A stretch of DNA of 8,323 bases from DASWRT01 sp036403035 (GCA_036403035.1 DASWRT010000476.1:1-8323), one strand, 5' to 3'. Positions 1 through 8,017 are shown, counted from the stretch's first letter. Notes: generated from the sequence alone by a model not told the origin. Numbers and translations are program-made.

Positions 1-619
1 CGTCGCCAATTCGAGGTCGATCGCGCCCAGTGACGACCCGGATGTGCTGACCGTCGCCGGCGACGTCAGCGAGCGGGCGACGGTGGAACGGATCGTCGCC
101 GCTTCCGTCGTACGGTTCGGCCGGATCGACACCCTCGTCAACAATGCCGGGATCTTCGTCGCGAAGCCGTTCGTCGAGTACACCGAGGCCGATTTCGCCA
201 AAGTGACCGCGATCAACCTGACCGGCTTCTTCCACATCTCGCAGCTTGCCGCCGCGCGGATGCTGCAACAGGGGAGCGGCCATATCGTCAATATCACGAC
301 GAGCCTCGTCGACCAGCCGATCGCCGGGCTACCGGCGGCGCTGGCCTCGTTGACCAAGGGCGGCCTCGACGCCGTCACCCGGGCGCTCGCCATCGAATAT
401 GCCGACAAGGGCATCCGCGTGAACGCCGTCTCGCCGGGCGTGGTGAAGACGCCCATGCACCCGGCCGAGACCCACGAATTCCTGGCCAGGCTCCATCCGA
501 TGAAGCGCATGGGGGAGATCCACGAGATCGTCGACGCGGTGCTCTATCTCGACTCCGCGCAATTCGTGACGGGCGAGGTACTGCACGTCGACGGCGGACA
601 GCACGCCGGCCATTGGTGA
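1..619 (+). CDS. SDR-family oxidoreductase, 5'-truncated by the window edge, lacking the catalytic Tyr
   Basis: The reading frame is open from base 2 to a TGA at 617-619, so the gene begins outside the window. The GTG at 44 is not its start, because family-like sequence (SRSIAPSDDPDVLTVAGD) precedes and spans it. About 205 residues are present. Counting from the first complete codon, they show the NNAG motif (47-50), the INLTGFF helix region, an ITTS segment at the catalytic-Ser position (98-101), an RVNAVSPG loop, and a C-terminal FVTGEVLHVDGG typical of classical SDRs. The N-terminal TGxxxGIG cofactor motif lies beyond the edge. SDRs are cytosolic NAD(P)-dependent oxidoreductases; the substrate here is unknown. 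The canonical YxxxK reads A-S-L-T-K (115-119), so Lys is kept and Tyr is replaced by Ala. From memory, a subgroup of SDRs shares this 'TTSLVDQPIAG...LASLTKGG' pattern, so this may be a family trait rather than a mutation. Family call is confident; specific function is not. Confidence 0.9.
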   Translation, partial: VANSRSIAPSDDPDVLTVAGDVSERATVERIVAASVVRFGRIDTLVNNAGIFVAKPFVEYTEADFAKVTAINLTGFFHISQLAAARMLQQGSGHIVNITTSLVDQPIAGLPAALASLTKGGLDAVTRALAIEYADKGIRVNAVSPGVVKTPMHPAETHEFLARLHPMKRMGEIHEIVDAVLYLDSAQFVTGEVLHVDGGQHAGHW

Positions 620-733
620 TCGGCGCAAGCGGAGCAGAAAGCTGCGCGCATCAAGGGCTTGAGCGATCTTCTGCTGACCGTTCTGAACAAGCCGTCTTCC
701 GGGACCTTCGTCGTGATCGAGGAAGTCGATCAA
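620..733 (+). pseudogene. Headless remnant of a 4-oxalocrotonate-tautomerase-like gene
   Basis: Starting one base after the SDR stop and in the same frame, translation gives AEQKAARIKGLSDLL (629-673), then LNKPSSGTFVVIEEVD (683-730). This matches the usual layout of small tautomerases of the 4-OT superfamily: an 'AEQKAALI.GvTdLL..vLgKpp.tTfVVIDEVd' core of about 35 residues. The first 12-15 residues, including the initiator Met and the catalytic Pro-1, are missing. The expected tail after EEVD (a DNWGxGG-type end) is also absent; the frame runs on into unrelated sequence without a nearby stop. No good start codon precedes the core (TTG at 659 lies inside it). I infer that a deletion joined the SDR 3' end to the middle of a tautomerase gene that once lay downstream. 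The similarity is judged by eye from family knowledge. Confidence 0.6.
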
Positions 734-827
734 GGGCTCATAGGTGCGCCTTCTCCCTCGGACCGAGCACTCGTCGAGCACAGCGTCGCTGGATGGACTC
801 CTGCAACCGCCGGTTTAATCTTGGGGA

Positions 828-3098
828 ATGGCGGATGCGGACACGGGAGACATAAGGGCGGCGGCGGTTCCGGACGCCGCCGTGACGTCAAACGGGCGTG
901 GCGGCATCGCCGGCCGTCTGCTCGCGTACCTGCGCGAGGCCGCGTCGGCGGAGCGGGAGCGCTGGCCGCTCTGGCTGCCGGTGCTGATCGGCTGCGGCAT
1001 CGCGCTCTATTTCCAGCTTCCGTCCGAACCGCCGCCGACGCTCGGCGGCTCGACCATGCTGATCGCCGCCGGTCTCGCGCTGCTTGCATGGCGGCACCGC
1101 GGGCGGGCGGAGTGGGCGCTGCTGCCGGCGTCGGCCGCGCTGGCGGTGGCGGCCGGTTTCGCGGCCTCGCAGCTCGCGACGTTCCTCAGCGCGGCGCCGG
1201 TGCTGGAGCGGCGGACGCCGCCGGTCATGGTCGAGGGCAGGGTGGTGCAGGTCGACCTGCTGCCCGAGGGGCGCCGCATCGTCGCCGTGCCGCAGCGGAT
1301 CGAGCGGGTCGACGGCGCGCTGCCGGCGACGGTGCGCGTGCGCCTCGCTCGCGGCGGCGATGCGCTGGTGCCGGGCGACCGGTTCGCCGTGCGCGCGATC
1401 CTGATGCCGCCGCCGGCGCCGGCGATGCCGGGCGCGTTCGACTTCCAGCGTCAGGCGTATTTCGACCGGCTCGGCGCGGTCGGCTACGCGGTCGGTCCGG
1501 CGCAGCGCCTCGCGCGGCCGACGGACGGGGAGAGCGGCGGAGGAGGCGGGTTCGACTGGCGCGTCGCGATCGCCGATCTGCGGCACCGCATGACCGAGCG
1601 AATCGTCGCCGTGCTGCCGGGCGGGACGGGCGGCGTCGCCGCGGCGCTGATCACCGGCGAGATGGGGCCGATCCCGGAGAGCGTGAACGCGGCCTACCGG
1701 GATTCCGGGCTGGCGCACATCCTGTCCGTCTCCGGCATCCATATGAGCCTCGCCGCCGGTCTCGCCTTCGTCGCGCTGCGGGCGCTGCTCGCGCTCATCC
1801 CGCCGCTCGCGCTGCGCTTCCCGATCAAGAAATGGGCGGCGGCGCTGGCGCTGCTGCTGGTCGGCGCCTACACGCTGCTGTCCGGAATGAGCGTGCCGGC
1901 GCAGCGGTCTTTCGTGATGATCGCGCTGGTGCTGCTCGCGGTGATGGTGGACCGGCTGCAAATCTCGACCCGCGTCGTCGCGTGGGCGGCGGTGGCGGTG
2001 ATGCTGGTGACGCCGGTCGGGCTGCTCGGGCCGAGCTTCCAGATGTCGTTCGGCGCTGTCATCGCGCTGATCGCGTTCTACGAGACGTACAACGATCGAC
2101 TCGCGGAATGGCGGCGCGACGCCGGCATCGTGCGCAGGATCCTGCTCTATTTCTTCGGGATCGCGATCACCAGCGCGGTCGCGACCGCCGCGACGACGCC
2201 GTACGCCGTCTATCACTTCAACCGGTTCGCGCTTTATGCGCTGCCGTCGAACGCGCTCGCCGTGCCGATCACGGGCGTTCTGGTCATGCCGGCGGCGATG
2301 CTCGCCTGCCTGCTGATGCCGTTCGGGCTGGAATGGGTCGCCCTCGCGCCGATGGGGTGGGGCGTCGACGCGCTGAACTGGGTGGCGCGGACGGTGGCCG
2401 GCTGGCCCGGTTCGGTGTGGCTGGTGCCGACCATCCCGCCGCTCGGCATCGCGCTGATCACGTTCGGCGGGCTGTGGATCTGCATCTGGCGGGGACGATG
2501 GCGGCGCTGGGGCGTGCTCGGCGTCGCCGCGGGCGTTGCGACGCTCGCGCTGGTGCGGCCGCCCGACGTGATCGTCGCCGGAGACGCCGGGCTGGTCGCG
2601 GTGCGGGGCGCGGACGGGTCGTACATGATGTCGACGGCGCGCGGCGGGAAAATCGAGCGCGAGACCTGGGCGCGGCGGGCCGCGGCCTCGATCGGCGAGG
2701 TCTGGCCGGTCGAGGGCGGGGCGAGCGGCGACGGATCGCTGCGCTGCGATGCCGAAGGCTGCCTCTATCGCGAGCCGCGTCGGGATGGGAGCGGGGGCGG
2801 CGGGCGAACCGTCGCGGTCGTCCATGACGGCACGGCGCTGGACGAGGAGTGCCGGACCGCCGACCTCGTCATCGCCGACTTCCCGGTGCGCCGGCCGTGC
2901 CGCGCCCGCACGCGGGTGATCGACCGGATCGACGTGTGGCGTAGCGGCGTCCACGCGGCATGGCTGGACGCTGACGGCGTGCGGATCGAGAGCGTCGACC
3001 AAGAGCGCGGCCGGCGGCCCTGGGTGCCGGCGAAGCGGCGCAGAGCGGAGCGTCCGCCGTCAGCAGGGGCAGCGGGCTCCGCGGAAAGGACTCAATAG
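828..3098 (+). CDS. comEC: ComEC/Rec2-family DNA-uptake channel protein
   Basis: A 756-residue polytopic inner-membrane protein of the ComEC/Rec2 family, which carries single-stranded DNA across the cytoplasmic membrane during natural transformation. After a hydrophilic N-terminus (1-45) come membrane segments (about 48-64, 76-88, 97-118), then a soluble DUF4131/OB-like region (about 131-228, PPVMVEGRVVQVD onward). The competence domain (about 255-555) carries the signature RDSGLAHILSVSGIHM at 291-306, the SVPAQRSFVM segment at 355-364, GPSFQMSFGA at 401-410, and many hydrophobic helices. The C-terminal 180 residues (from about 575) are soluble. They contain Cys residues at 640, 645, 675 and 691 but no HxHxDH metallo-beta-lactamase motif, which fits the short alphaproteobacterial form. 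ATG 828 is used because the frame's hydrophilic leader and first helix follow it; the GGGG just before is too close to be a good ribosome binding site. The gene converges on lexA, an arrangement I recall from related genomes. Whether the cell is competent cannot be told from here. Confidence 0.93.
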   Translation: MADADTGDIRAAAVPDAAVTSNGRGGIAGRLLAYLREAASAERERWPLWLPVLIGCGIALYFQLPSEPPPTLGGSTMLIAAGLALLAWRHRGRAEWALLPASAALAVAAGFAASQLATFLSAAPVLERRTPPVMVEGRVVQVDLLPEGRRIVAVPQRIERVDGALPATVRVRLARGGDALVPGDRFAVRAILMPPPAPAMPGAFDFQRQAYFDRLGAVGYAVGPAQRLARPTDGESGGGGGFDWRVAIADLRHRMTERIVAVLPGGTGGVAAALITGEMGPIPESVNAAYRDSGLAHILSVSGIHMSLAAGLAFVALRALLALIPPLALRFPIKKWAAALALLLVGAYTLLSGMSVPAQRSFVMIALVLLAVMVDRLQISTRVVAWAAVAVMLVTPVGLLGPSFQMSFGAVIALIAFYETYNDRLAEWRRDAGIVRRILLYFFGIAITSAVATAATTPYAVYHFNRFALYALPSNALAVPITGVLVMPAAMLACLLMPFGLEWVALAPMGWGVDALNWVARTVAGWPGSVWLVPTIPPLGIALITFGGLWICIWRGRWRRWGVLGVAAGVATLALVRPPDVIVAGDAGLVAVRGADGSYMMSTARGGKIERETWARRAAASIGEVWPVEGGASGDGSLRCDAEGCLYREPRRDGSGGGGRTVAVVHDGTALDEECRTADLVIADFPVRRPCRARTRVIDRIDVWRSGVHAAWLDADGVRIESVDQERGRRPWVPAKRRRAERPPSAGAAGSAERTQ

Positions 3099-3148
3099 CG
3101 CGGATTGCGATCGAGCTTGGAACGGAAAGCTTGGCATCGTACCGGGTT

Positions 3149-3240
3149 CCCCCACCCAACCCTCCCCCGCAAGGGGGGAGGGCTTTGACGGCGTTCAGCT
3201 TTTCTCCCTCCCCCCTTGCTGGGGAGGGTCGGGGTGGGGG
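3149..3240. repeat. Paired GC-rich inverted-repeat element between comEC and lexA, possible bidirectional terminator
   Basis: Two arms of about 34 nt (3149-3182 and 3206-3240) are near-perfect reverse complements, separated by a 23-nt AT-richer spacer. Each arm also forms its own hairpin: CCCTCCCC/GGGGAGGG at 3160-3167/3175-3182, and the same stem at 3206-3213/3221-3228, with loops containing GCAAGG or CCTTGC. The layout of two head-to-head palindromes resembles REP/BIME-type dispersed elements of GC-rich proteobacteria. Its place between two converging genes makes a transcript-end or mRNA-stabilising role plausible. A canonical poly-T tract is missing, although TTTTCT (3200-3205) lies in the spacer. 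The repeat is seen directly; its dispersed nature and function are inferred. Confidence 0.75.
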
Positions 3241-3276
3241 TGCCCGCGCGGACGAGAACGATCGGGTCTCGCCGCC

Positions 3277-4059
3277 TCAGTAGCGGCGGATCAGGCCGAC
3301 GAGGCGGCCCTGCACGGCGACGCGGTCGGGGCCGAAGATGCGGGTCTCGTACGCCTTGTTGGCCGGCTCCAGCGCGATCGACGCGCCGCGGCGGCGGAGT
3401 CGCTTCAGCGTCGCTTCGTTGTTGTCGACCAGCGCCACGACAATGCTGCCGTTCTCGGCGGTCTCGCAGCGGCGGATCAGCACCGTGTCGCCGTCGAGGA
3501 TGCCGGCCTCGATCATGCTGTCGCCCGCGACTTCCAGCGCGTAATGCTCGCCGTCGCCGAGCATCGCGGCCGGGACGGTGACGGAGTTGCTCTGGTCGCG
3601 CAGCGCCTCGATCGGCGTGCCGGCGGCGATCCGGCCGTAGAGCGGCAACTCGACCGCCTCGGCCTCGTTCGCGGCGACCGGCGCGCCGGCGAAGGAATTC
3701 TTGAAGCCGCCGCGGATAACGGTCGGCGAGAACCCGCCGCCGTTCCCGGCCGGAGCCGGCGCGGCGGCATCGGCGTCGCTCTGCGCCGAAGGGGGAGCGG
3801 ACGGAGACGGCGGCGCCTGCCGCTTCTCGTCGGCGACCGCGGCCTCGTTCGGCAGCTTGATCACCTCCAGCGCCCGCGCCCGGTGCGGCAGGCGGCGGAT
3901 GAAGCCGCGCTCCTCCAGCCCGCTGATGAGGCGGTGGATGCCGGACTTCGACTTGAGGCCGAGCGCCTCCTTCATCTCCTCGAAGGAGGGCGGAACGCCG
4001 TCCTCGATGAGGCGGCGATTGATGAGCGTCAGCAGCTCGTATTGCTTGCGTGTGAGCAC
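3277..4059 (-). CDS. lexA: LexA, SOS-response repressor with self-cleaving peptidase domain
   Basis: LexA represses the DNA-damage (SOS) regulon and cleaves itself when stimulated by RecA filaments. In this 260-residue form, residues 1-70 are the winged-helix DNA-binding domain (LTRKQYELL at 2-10, PPSFEEMKEALGLKSKSGIHRLI at 23-45). A Pro/Ala/Gly-rich linker covers about 71-137, and the S24 peptidase domain follows. The predicted Ala146-Gly147 bond in GRIAAGTP is the self-cleavage site; Ser181 (GDSMIEAG) and Lys219 (EATLKRL) are the expected catalytic pair. I chose the GTG at 4057-4059 because alphaproteobacterial LexA proteins begin with MLTRKQ and a GAGG-like ribosome binding site lies 6 nt upstream (4066-4070). 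The in-frame TTG at 4084-4086 would add nine non-conserved residues. The linker makes the protein somewhat longer than the 200-240 residues usual for the family. An SOS box overlaps its promoter, so autoregulation is expected. Confidence 0.96.
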   Translation of the reverse strand: MLTRKQYELLTLINRRLIEDGVPPSFEEMKEALGLKSKSGIHRLISGLEERGFIRRLPHRARALEVIKLPNEAAVADEKRQAPPSPSAPPSAQSDADAAAPAPAGNGGGFSPTVIRGGFKNSFAGAPVAANEAEAVELPLYGRIAAGTPIEALRDQSNSVTVPAAMLGDGEHYALEVAGDSMIEAGILDGDTVLIRRCETAENGSIVVALVDNNEATLKRLRRRGASIALEPANKAYETRIFGPDRVAVQGRLVGLIRRY

Positions 4060-4080
4060 GACCGGCCTCGCAACGGCTGG

Positions 4081-4095
4081 GAACAAAACAAAAAC
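4081..4095 (-). promoter_or_regulatory. Possible second, degenerate LexA half-site pair in the lexA leader
   Basis: The minus strand reads GTTT-N7-GTTC here, one base off the GTTC-N7-GTTC consensus. It lies nine bases from the perfect box, just downstream of the predicted transcription start. A second weak operator could tighten repression. The stretch is A/T-rich in a GC-rich region, so a chance match is possible. Confidence 0.35.
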
Positions 4096-4104
4096 ACTCG
4101 ACGT

Positions 4105-4133
4105 GTTCTAGTTTGGTTCGCCTTTACCGTCAA
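4105..4133 (-). promoter_or_regulatory. lexA promoter with SOS box over the -10 element
   Basis: On the minus strand, TTGACG (4128-4133) is followed by exactly 17 nt and then TAGAAC (4105-4110), a good -35/-10 pair that places the start of transcription near 4098. The alphaproteobacterial LexA-binding motif GTTC-N7-GTTC occurs perfectly at 4105-4119. It reads as GAAC-N7-GAAC on the coding strand and covers the -10 hexamer and part of the spacer. LexA bound here would block RNA polymerase, giving the usual negative feedback. The leader to the GTG start is about 38 nt. Motifs are seen directly; the regulation is known for the family. Confidence 0.9.
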
Positions 4134-4182
4134 GCAAGCTGTGCGGCCTGTCGCGCTGATTACCGAGCATCCGATCAAAGAG

Positions 4183-4411
4183 GAACTCTGAAGGGTGATC
4201 GGGGGGATGTTTGGGGATCGGGGGGATATCGAAAAAGAGAGCGCTTGAACGCAAAGTGCACGCGAAGGCCGCGAAGGGAATGGCGGCGCGCCCGCGGCGC
4301 GCAAGAAACCTTACCGTCGCGTTCTCTGCGAAACCTTTGCGGCCTTTGCGTTGAAGCGCTCTCTCTATGCCCCCGATCCCCGACCATCCCCCCGATCTCC
4401 CTTCAGGGTTC
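4183..4411. repeat. Large imperfect palindromic element (about 229 bp) between moeA and lexA
   Basis: The left arm (4183-4256) and right arm (4344-4411) are reverse complements along nearly their whole length. Both run GAAC(T/C)CTGAAGGG, GATCGGGGGGATG, GGGGATCGGGGG, then AGAGAGCGCTT(G/C)AACGCAAAG. The left arm is 6 nt longer near 4226-4236. The inner parts keep looser similarity (GGCCGCGAAGG against GGCCGCAAAGG). In the centre is a perfect 7-bp stem GCGCGCC/GGCGCGC (4286-4302). Within the left arm the 12-mer GATCGGGGGGAT occurs twice (4197-4208, 4216-4227). It begins 8 nt after the moeA stop codon. No clear target-site duplication flanks it and it encodes no convincing protein. It could be a non-autonomous (MITE-like) repeat or a very long transcript-end hairpin; the arms are seen directly, the nature is inferred. 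Confidence 0.8.
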
Positions 4412-4419
4412 GGAAGCCG

Positions 4420-5643
4420 TCAGAATCGGACGGCGCCGCCGGGGAAGTCGACGATGTCGACGATGTCGTCGGCTGCGGCGGGCGGGGCGTGCGGGGGGCG
4501 GACGACGAGGCAATCGGCGTGCGCGATCAGCGACACCATCGAACTGTCCTGCTTGCCGAACGGAGTCGCGAGCGGCAGGCCGTCGCCGGAGGCCGAGTCG
4601 CGCGAGAGCGTCGCGCGCAGATAGTCCTGGCGGCGGTCGTTCTCCGGCAGCGGCACGGCGAGTCGGGCCTTGGCGAGCGGAGCCGGTTCAGCCGCCCCGC
4701 CGAGCAGCCGCTCGATCGCCGGGCGGACGAAGAGCAGGCCGCAGACCAGCGTCGAGACCGGGTTGCCCGGCAGGCCGATCATCGGCGTGTCGCGGAAGCG
4801 CCCGACCATCAGCGGCTTGCCGGGGCGCATCGCGATCTTCCAGAAATCCAGCTCCAGCCCCGCTGCGCCGAGCGCGTCGCGGACGAGGTCGTGCTCGCCG
4901 ACGGAGGCGCCGCCGGTCGTCAGCAGCAGGTCGGCGCCGCGCGCCGCGTCGGCGAGCAGCCGGAGCGAATCGGCGTTGTCGGCCGCGATCCCGAGCTGCC
5001 GCGGGACGCCGCCGCACGCCTCGACCAGCGCCGCCAGCGCCAGCCCGTTGGAGCTGACGATCTGGTTCGGGCCGATCGGGTCGCCGGGCAACACCACCTC
5101 GTCGCCGGTCGGCAGGATCGCGACGACGGGGCGGCGGCGGACCGCGAGCCATGGGCGGTTCATCGCCGCGGCGAGCGCGACGTCGCGGACGTTGAGCAGC
5201 TTCCCGGCCTTGAGCCCGGTCTGACCTTCGCGGAAATCGAGTCCGGCGGGGCGGACGTAGCGGCCGGCGGGCGCGCCCTCGCGGACGATCACGGTATCGC
5301 CGTCGCGGTCCGTATCCTCCTGGATGACGATGCAGTCCGCGCCGTCGGGAACCGGCGCGCCGGTGAAGATCCGCACCGCCTGTCCGGGACCGACCGCGCC
5401 GGGATAGGCGCTGCCGGCCGGAACGGAGCCGATCACCGCGAGCCGCGCCGGGACGGTCGCGACATCGGCGGCGCGCACCGCATAGCCGTCCATCGCCGAG
5501 GCGGGAAAGGGGGGCTGGGTCCGCCGGGCGACGACGTCCTCGGCGAGCACGCGGCCTAGCGCCTGCGGCAACGCGACGGTCTCGGCGGAAAGAGCCTGGA
5601 GCGGCGCCAGCAGCCGGGCGAGCGCCTCTTCGACCGACATCAT
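4420..5643 (-). CDS. moeA: Molybdopterin molybdenumtransferase MoeA
   Basis: MoeA inserts molybdate into adenylylated molybdopterin, the last common step of molybdenum cofactor synthesis in the cytosol. The 407-residue length is normal. Motifs in order are PASAMDGYAV (47-56), TGAPVPDGAD (94-103), the MoCF-biosynthesis core with LPTGDE (177-182), TTGGASVGEHD (242-252), MRPGKP (272-277) and GLPGNPVS (290-297), then the C-terminal domain IV barrel (about 325-405). Two ATG codons stand in tandem at the start (5641-5643 and 5638-5640). The first overlaps the moaC stop as ATGA, which points to translational coupling. It is the last gene of the trpD-trpC-moaC-moeA run, and a large palindrome starts 8 nt after its stop. 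Confidence 0.96.
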   Translation of the reverse strand: MMSVEEALARLLAPLQALSAETVALPQALGRVLAEDVVARRTQPPFPASAMDGYAVRAADVATVPARLAVIGSVPAGSAYPGAVGPGQAVRIFTGAPVPDGADCIVIQEDTDRDGDTVIVREGAPAGRYVRPAGLDFREGQTGLKAGKLLNVRDVALAAAMNRPWLAVRRRPVVAILPTGDEVVLPGDPIGPNQIVSSNGLALAALVEACGGVPRQLGIAADNADSLRLLADAARGADLLLTTGGASVGEHDLVRDALGAAGLELDFWKIAMRPGKPLMVGRFRDTPMIGLPGNPVSTLVCGLLFVRPAIERLLGGAAEPAPLAKARLAVPLPENDRRQDYLRATLSRDSASGDGLPLATPFGKQDSSMVSLIAHADCLVVRPPHAPPAAADDIVDIVDFPGGAVRF

Positions 5644-6143
5644 GGCGCGGCGCTCCCAGACGCGGCCTCGTACGTGCCCGACTTGCCGCCCGATTTATGC
5701 AGCAGCCGGACGTCGGTGATGGTCATGCCGCGGTCGACCGCCTTGCACATGTCGTAGACGGTCAGCGCCGCGACCGTCACCGCGGTCAGCGCCTCCATCT
5801 CGACGCCGGTGCGGCCGGTCACCTTGCAGCGCGCGGTGATGTCGACGGCGCTGCGCTCGGGATCGCAGGACAGCTCGACGCGGACCGAGGCGAGCGGGAG
5901 CGGGTGGCAAAGCGGGATCAGGTCTGACGTGCGCTTCGCGCCCATGATGCCGGCGAGCTGCGCCACCGACAGCACGTCGCCCTTCTTGACGCCGCCCGCG
6001 AGGATCAGGTCGAGCGTGGCGGGCTGCATCCGTACCGTGCCGCCCGCGACGGCGACGCGCTCGGTCTCCGCCTTCTCCGAGACGTCGACCATGACAGCGT
6101 TGCCGCGGTCGTCGAAATGAGTGAACCCGCCGTTACCGCTCAT
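5640..6143 (-). CDS. moaC: Cyclic pyranopterin monophosphate synthase MoaC
   Basis: MoaC converts the 3',8-cyclo-GTP made by MoaA into cyclic pyranopterin monophosphate, the first stable intermediate of molybdenum cofactor synthesis. At 167 residues it has the usual family length. It carries FTHFDDRGNAVMVDVS (7-22), the substrate-pocket motif LIPLCHPL (75-82), GVEMEALTAV (113-122), and the catalytic region YDMCKAVDRG (130-139) with Asp131 and Lys134, followed by HKSGGKSG (149-156). An AGGAG-type ribosome binding site sits about 7 nt before the ATG at 6141-6143. The gene lies 27 nt after trpC and overlaps moeA by 4 nt, so it is probably read from the trp transcript. Confidence 0.97.
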   Translation of the reverse strand: MSGNGGFTHFDDRGNAVMVDVSEKAETERVAVAGGTVRMQPATLDLILAGGVKKGDVLSVAQLAGIMGAKRTSDLIPLCHPLPLASVRVELSCDPERSAVDITARCKVTGRTGVEMEALTAVTVAALTVYDMCKAVDRGMTITDVRLLHKSGGKSGTYEAASGSAAP

Positions 6144-6170
6144 CGCTCCGCTCCTCCGCCGCCGCTTTCG

Positions 6171-6967
6171 TCAGGAGGCGAACGGCGCGAGCAGCGCCCG
6201 CGTCGCCGCCTCGACGTCCGGCTGGCGCATCAGCGATTCGCCGATCAGGAAACGATGCGCGCCGACGCGGCGCAGGCGGGCGAGGTCGTCCGGCGTGTAG
6301 AGTCCGCTCTCGGCGACGAGACGCCGGTCGGCAGGAACCGCGGGAGCCAGCGCCTCGGTCGTCGCGAGGTCGATCGCCAGCGTCCGCAAATTGCGGTTGT
6401 TGACGCCGATCAGCCGCGCCGGGAGGCGCAGCGCGCGATCCAGCTCGGCCCGGTCGTGCACCTCGACCAGCACGTCCATGCCCCATTGCCGAGCCGTCGC
6501 CTCCAGCTCGCGCGCCTCGCCGTCGTCGAGCGCCGCCATGATCAGCAGCACGCAGTCCGCGCCGAGCGCGCGGGCTTCGACGATCTGATACGGATCCAGC
6601 ATGAAGTCCTTGCGCAGCGCGGGCAGGGCGCAGGCCTCGCGCGCCGCGGTCAGGTATTCGGGCTTTCCCTGGAAGTCCGGCTCGTCGGTCAGCACCGAGA
6701 GGCAGGCGACGCCGCCCGCCGCGTAGGCGCGGGCGAGGGCGGGCGGGTCGAAGTCGGGACGGATCAGGCCGCGGCTCGGCGACGCCTTCTTGATCTCGGC
6801 GATCAGCCCGACGCCGCCGCGCGCGACGGCCCGATCGAGGGCGGCGGCGAAGCCGCGCGGCGGCGCGGCCGCCTGGGCGGCGCGCTCGACGTCGGACAGC
6901 GGCCGTTCGCGGCGGAGGCGCGCGACCAGCTCGCGCTTGCCGGTGCAGATGCGGGCGAGGACGTCGC

Positions 6968-6971
<4 letters not shown>
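6171..6971 (-). CDS. trpC: Indole-3-glycerol phosphate synthase TrpC
   Basis: TrpC closes the indole ring in tryptophan synthesis, turning CdRP into indole-3-glycerol phosphate with loss of CO2 and water. The 266-residue protein is a single TIM barrel without the PRAI domain that is fused to it in enterobacteria. Visible active-site motifs are LIAEIKKASPSRG (56-68; Glu59, Lys61), VLTDEPDFQG (93-102), LRKDFMLDPYQI (119-130; Lys121), LVEVH (168-172), GVNNRNL (189-195), ESGL (221-224) and FLIGESLMR (241-249). I start it at the ATG 6969-6971, which overlaps the trpD stop as ATGA, although the frame is open further upstream inside trpD. It lies directly after trpD, the preceding pathway step, and before moaC. 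Confidence 0.97.

Positions 6972-8017
<1,046 letters not shown>

Noticed and set aside
44..46. GTG at 44 as the SDR start
   Set aside because: The frame is open to the window edge and upstream codons match SDR sequence, so the true start lies outside.
888..3002. Long open frame antisense to comEC, and another overlapping it on the plus strand (659-2827)
   Set aside because: Arg/Pro/Ala-rich translations with no recognisable domain; they are by-products of high GC codon use in comEC, whose own frame has clear family motifs.
4060..4086. Upstream TTG start for lexA, adding nine residues
   Set aside because: The added residues are not family-like, and the GTG at 4057-4059 restores the conserved MLTRKQ start with a ribosome binding site at the right distance.
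3544..4191. Plus-strand open frames antisense to lexA
   Set aside because: They mirror the lexA frame and lack their own start signals or recognisable motifs.
4029..4387. Short open frames on both strands with a shared 'LC...LS..PRSP.IPPI.LQ' peptide
   Set aside because: The similarity of the two peptides follows directly from the large palindrome being read from either side; it is not evidence of paired genes.
4351..5559. Plus-strand open frame antisense to moeA
   Set aside because: Composition is typical of an antisense shadow (Arg, Gly, Asp, Ala runs) and it lies opposite an unmistakable MoeA.
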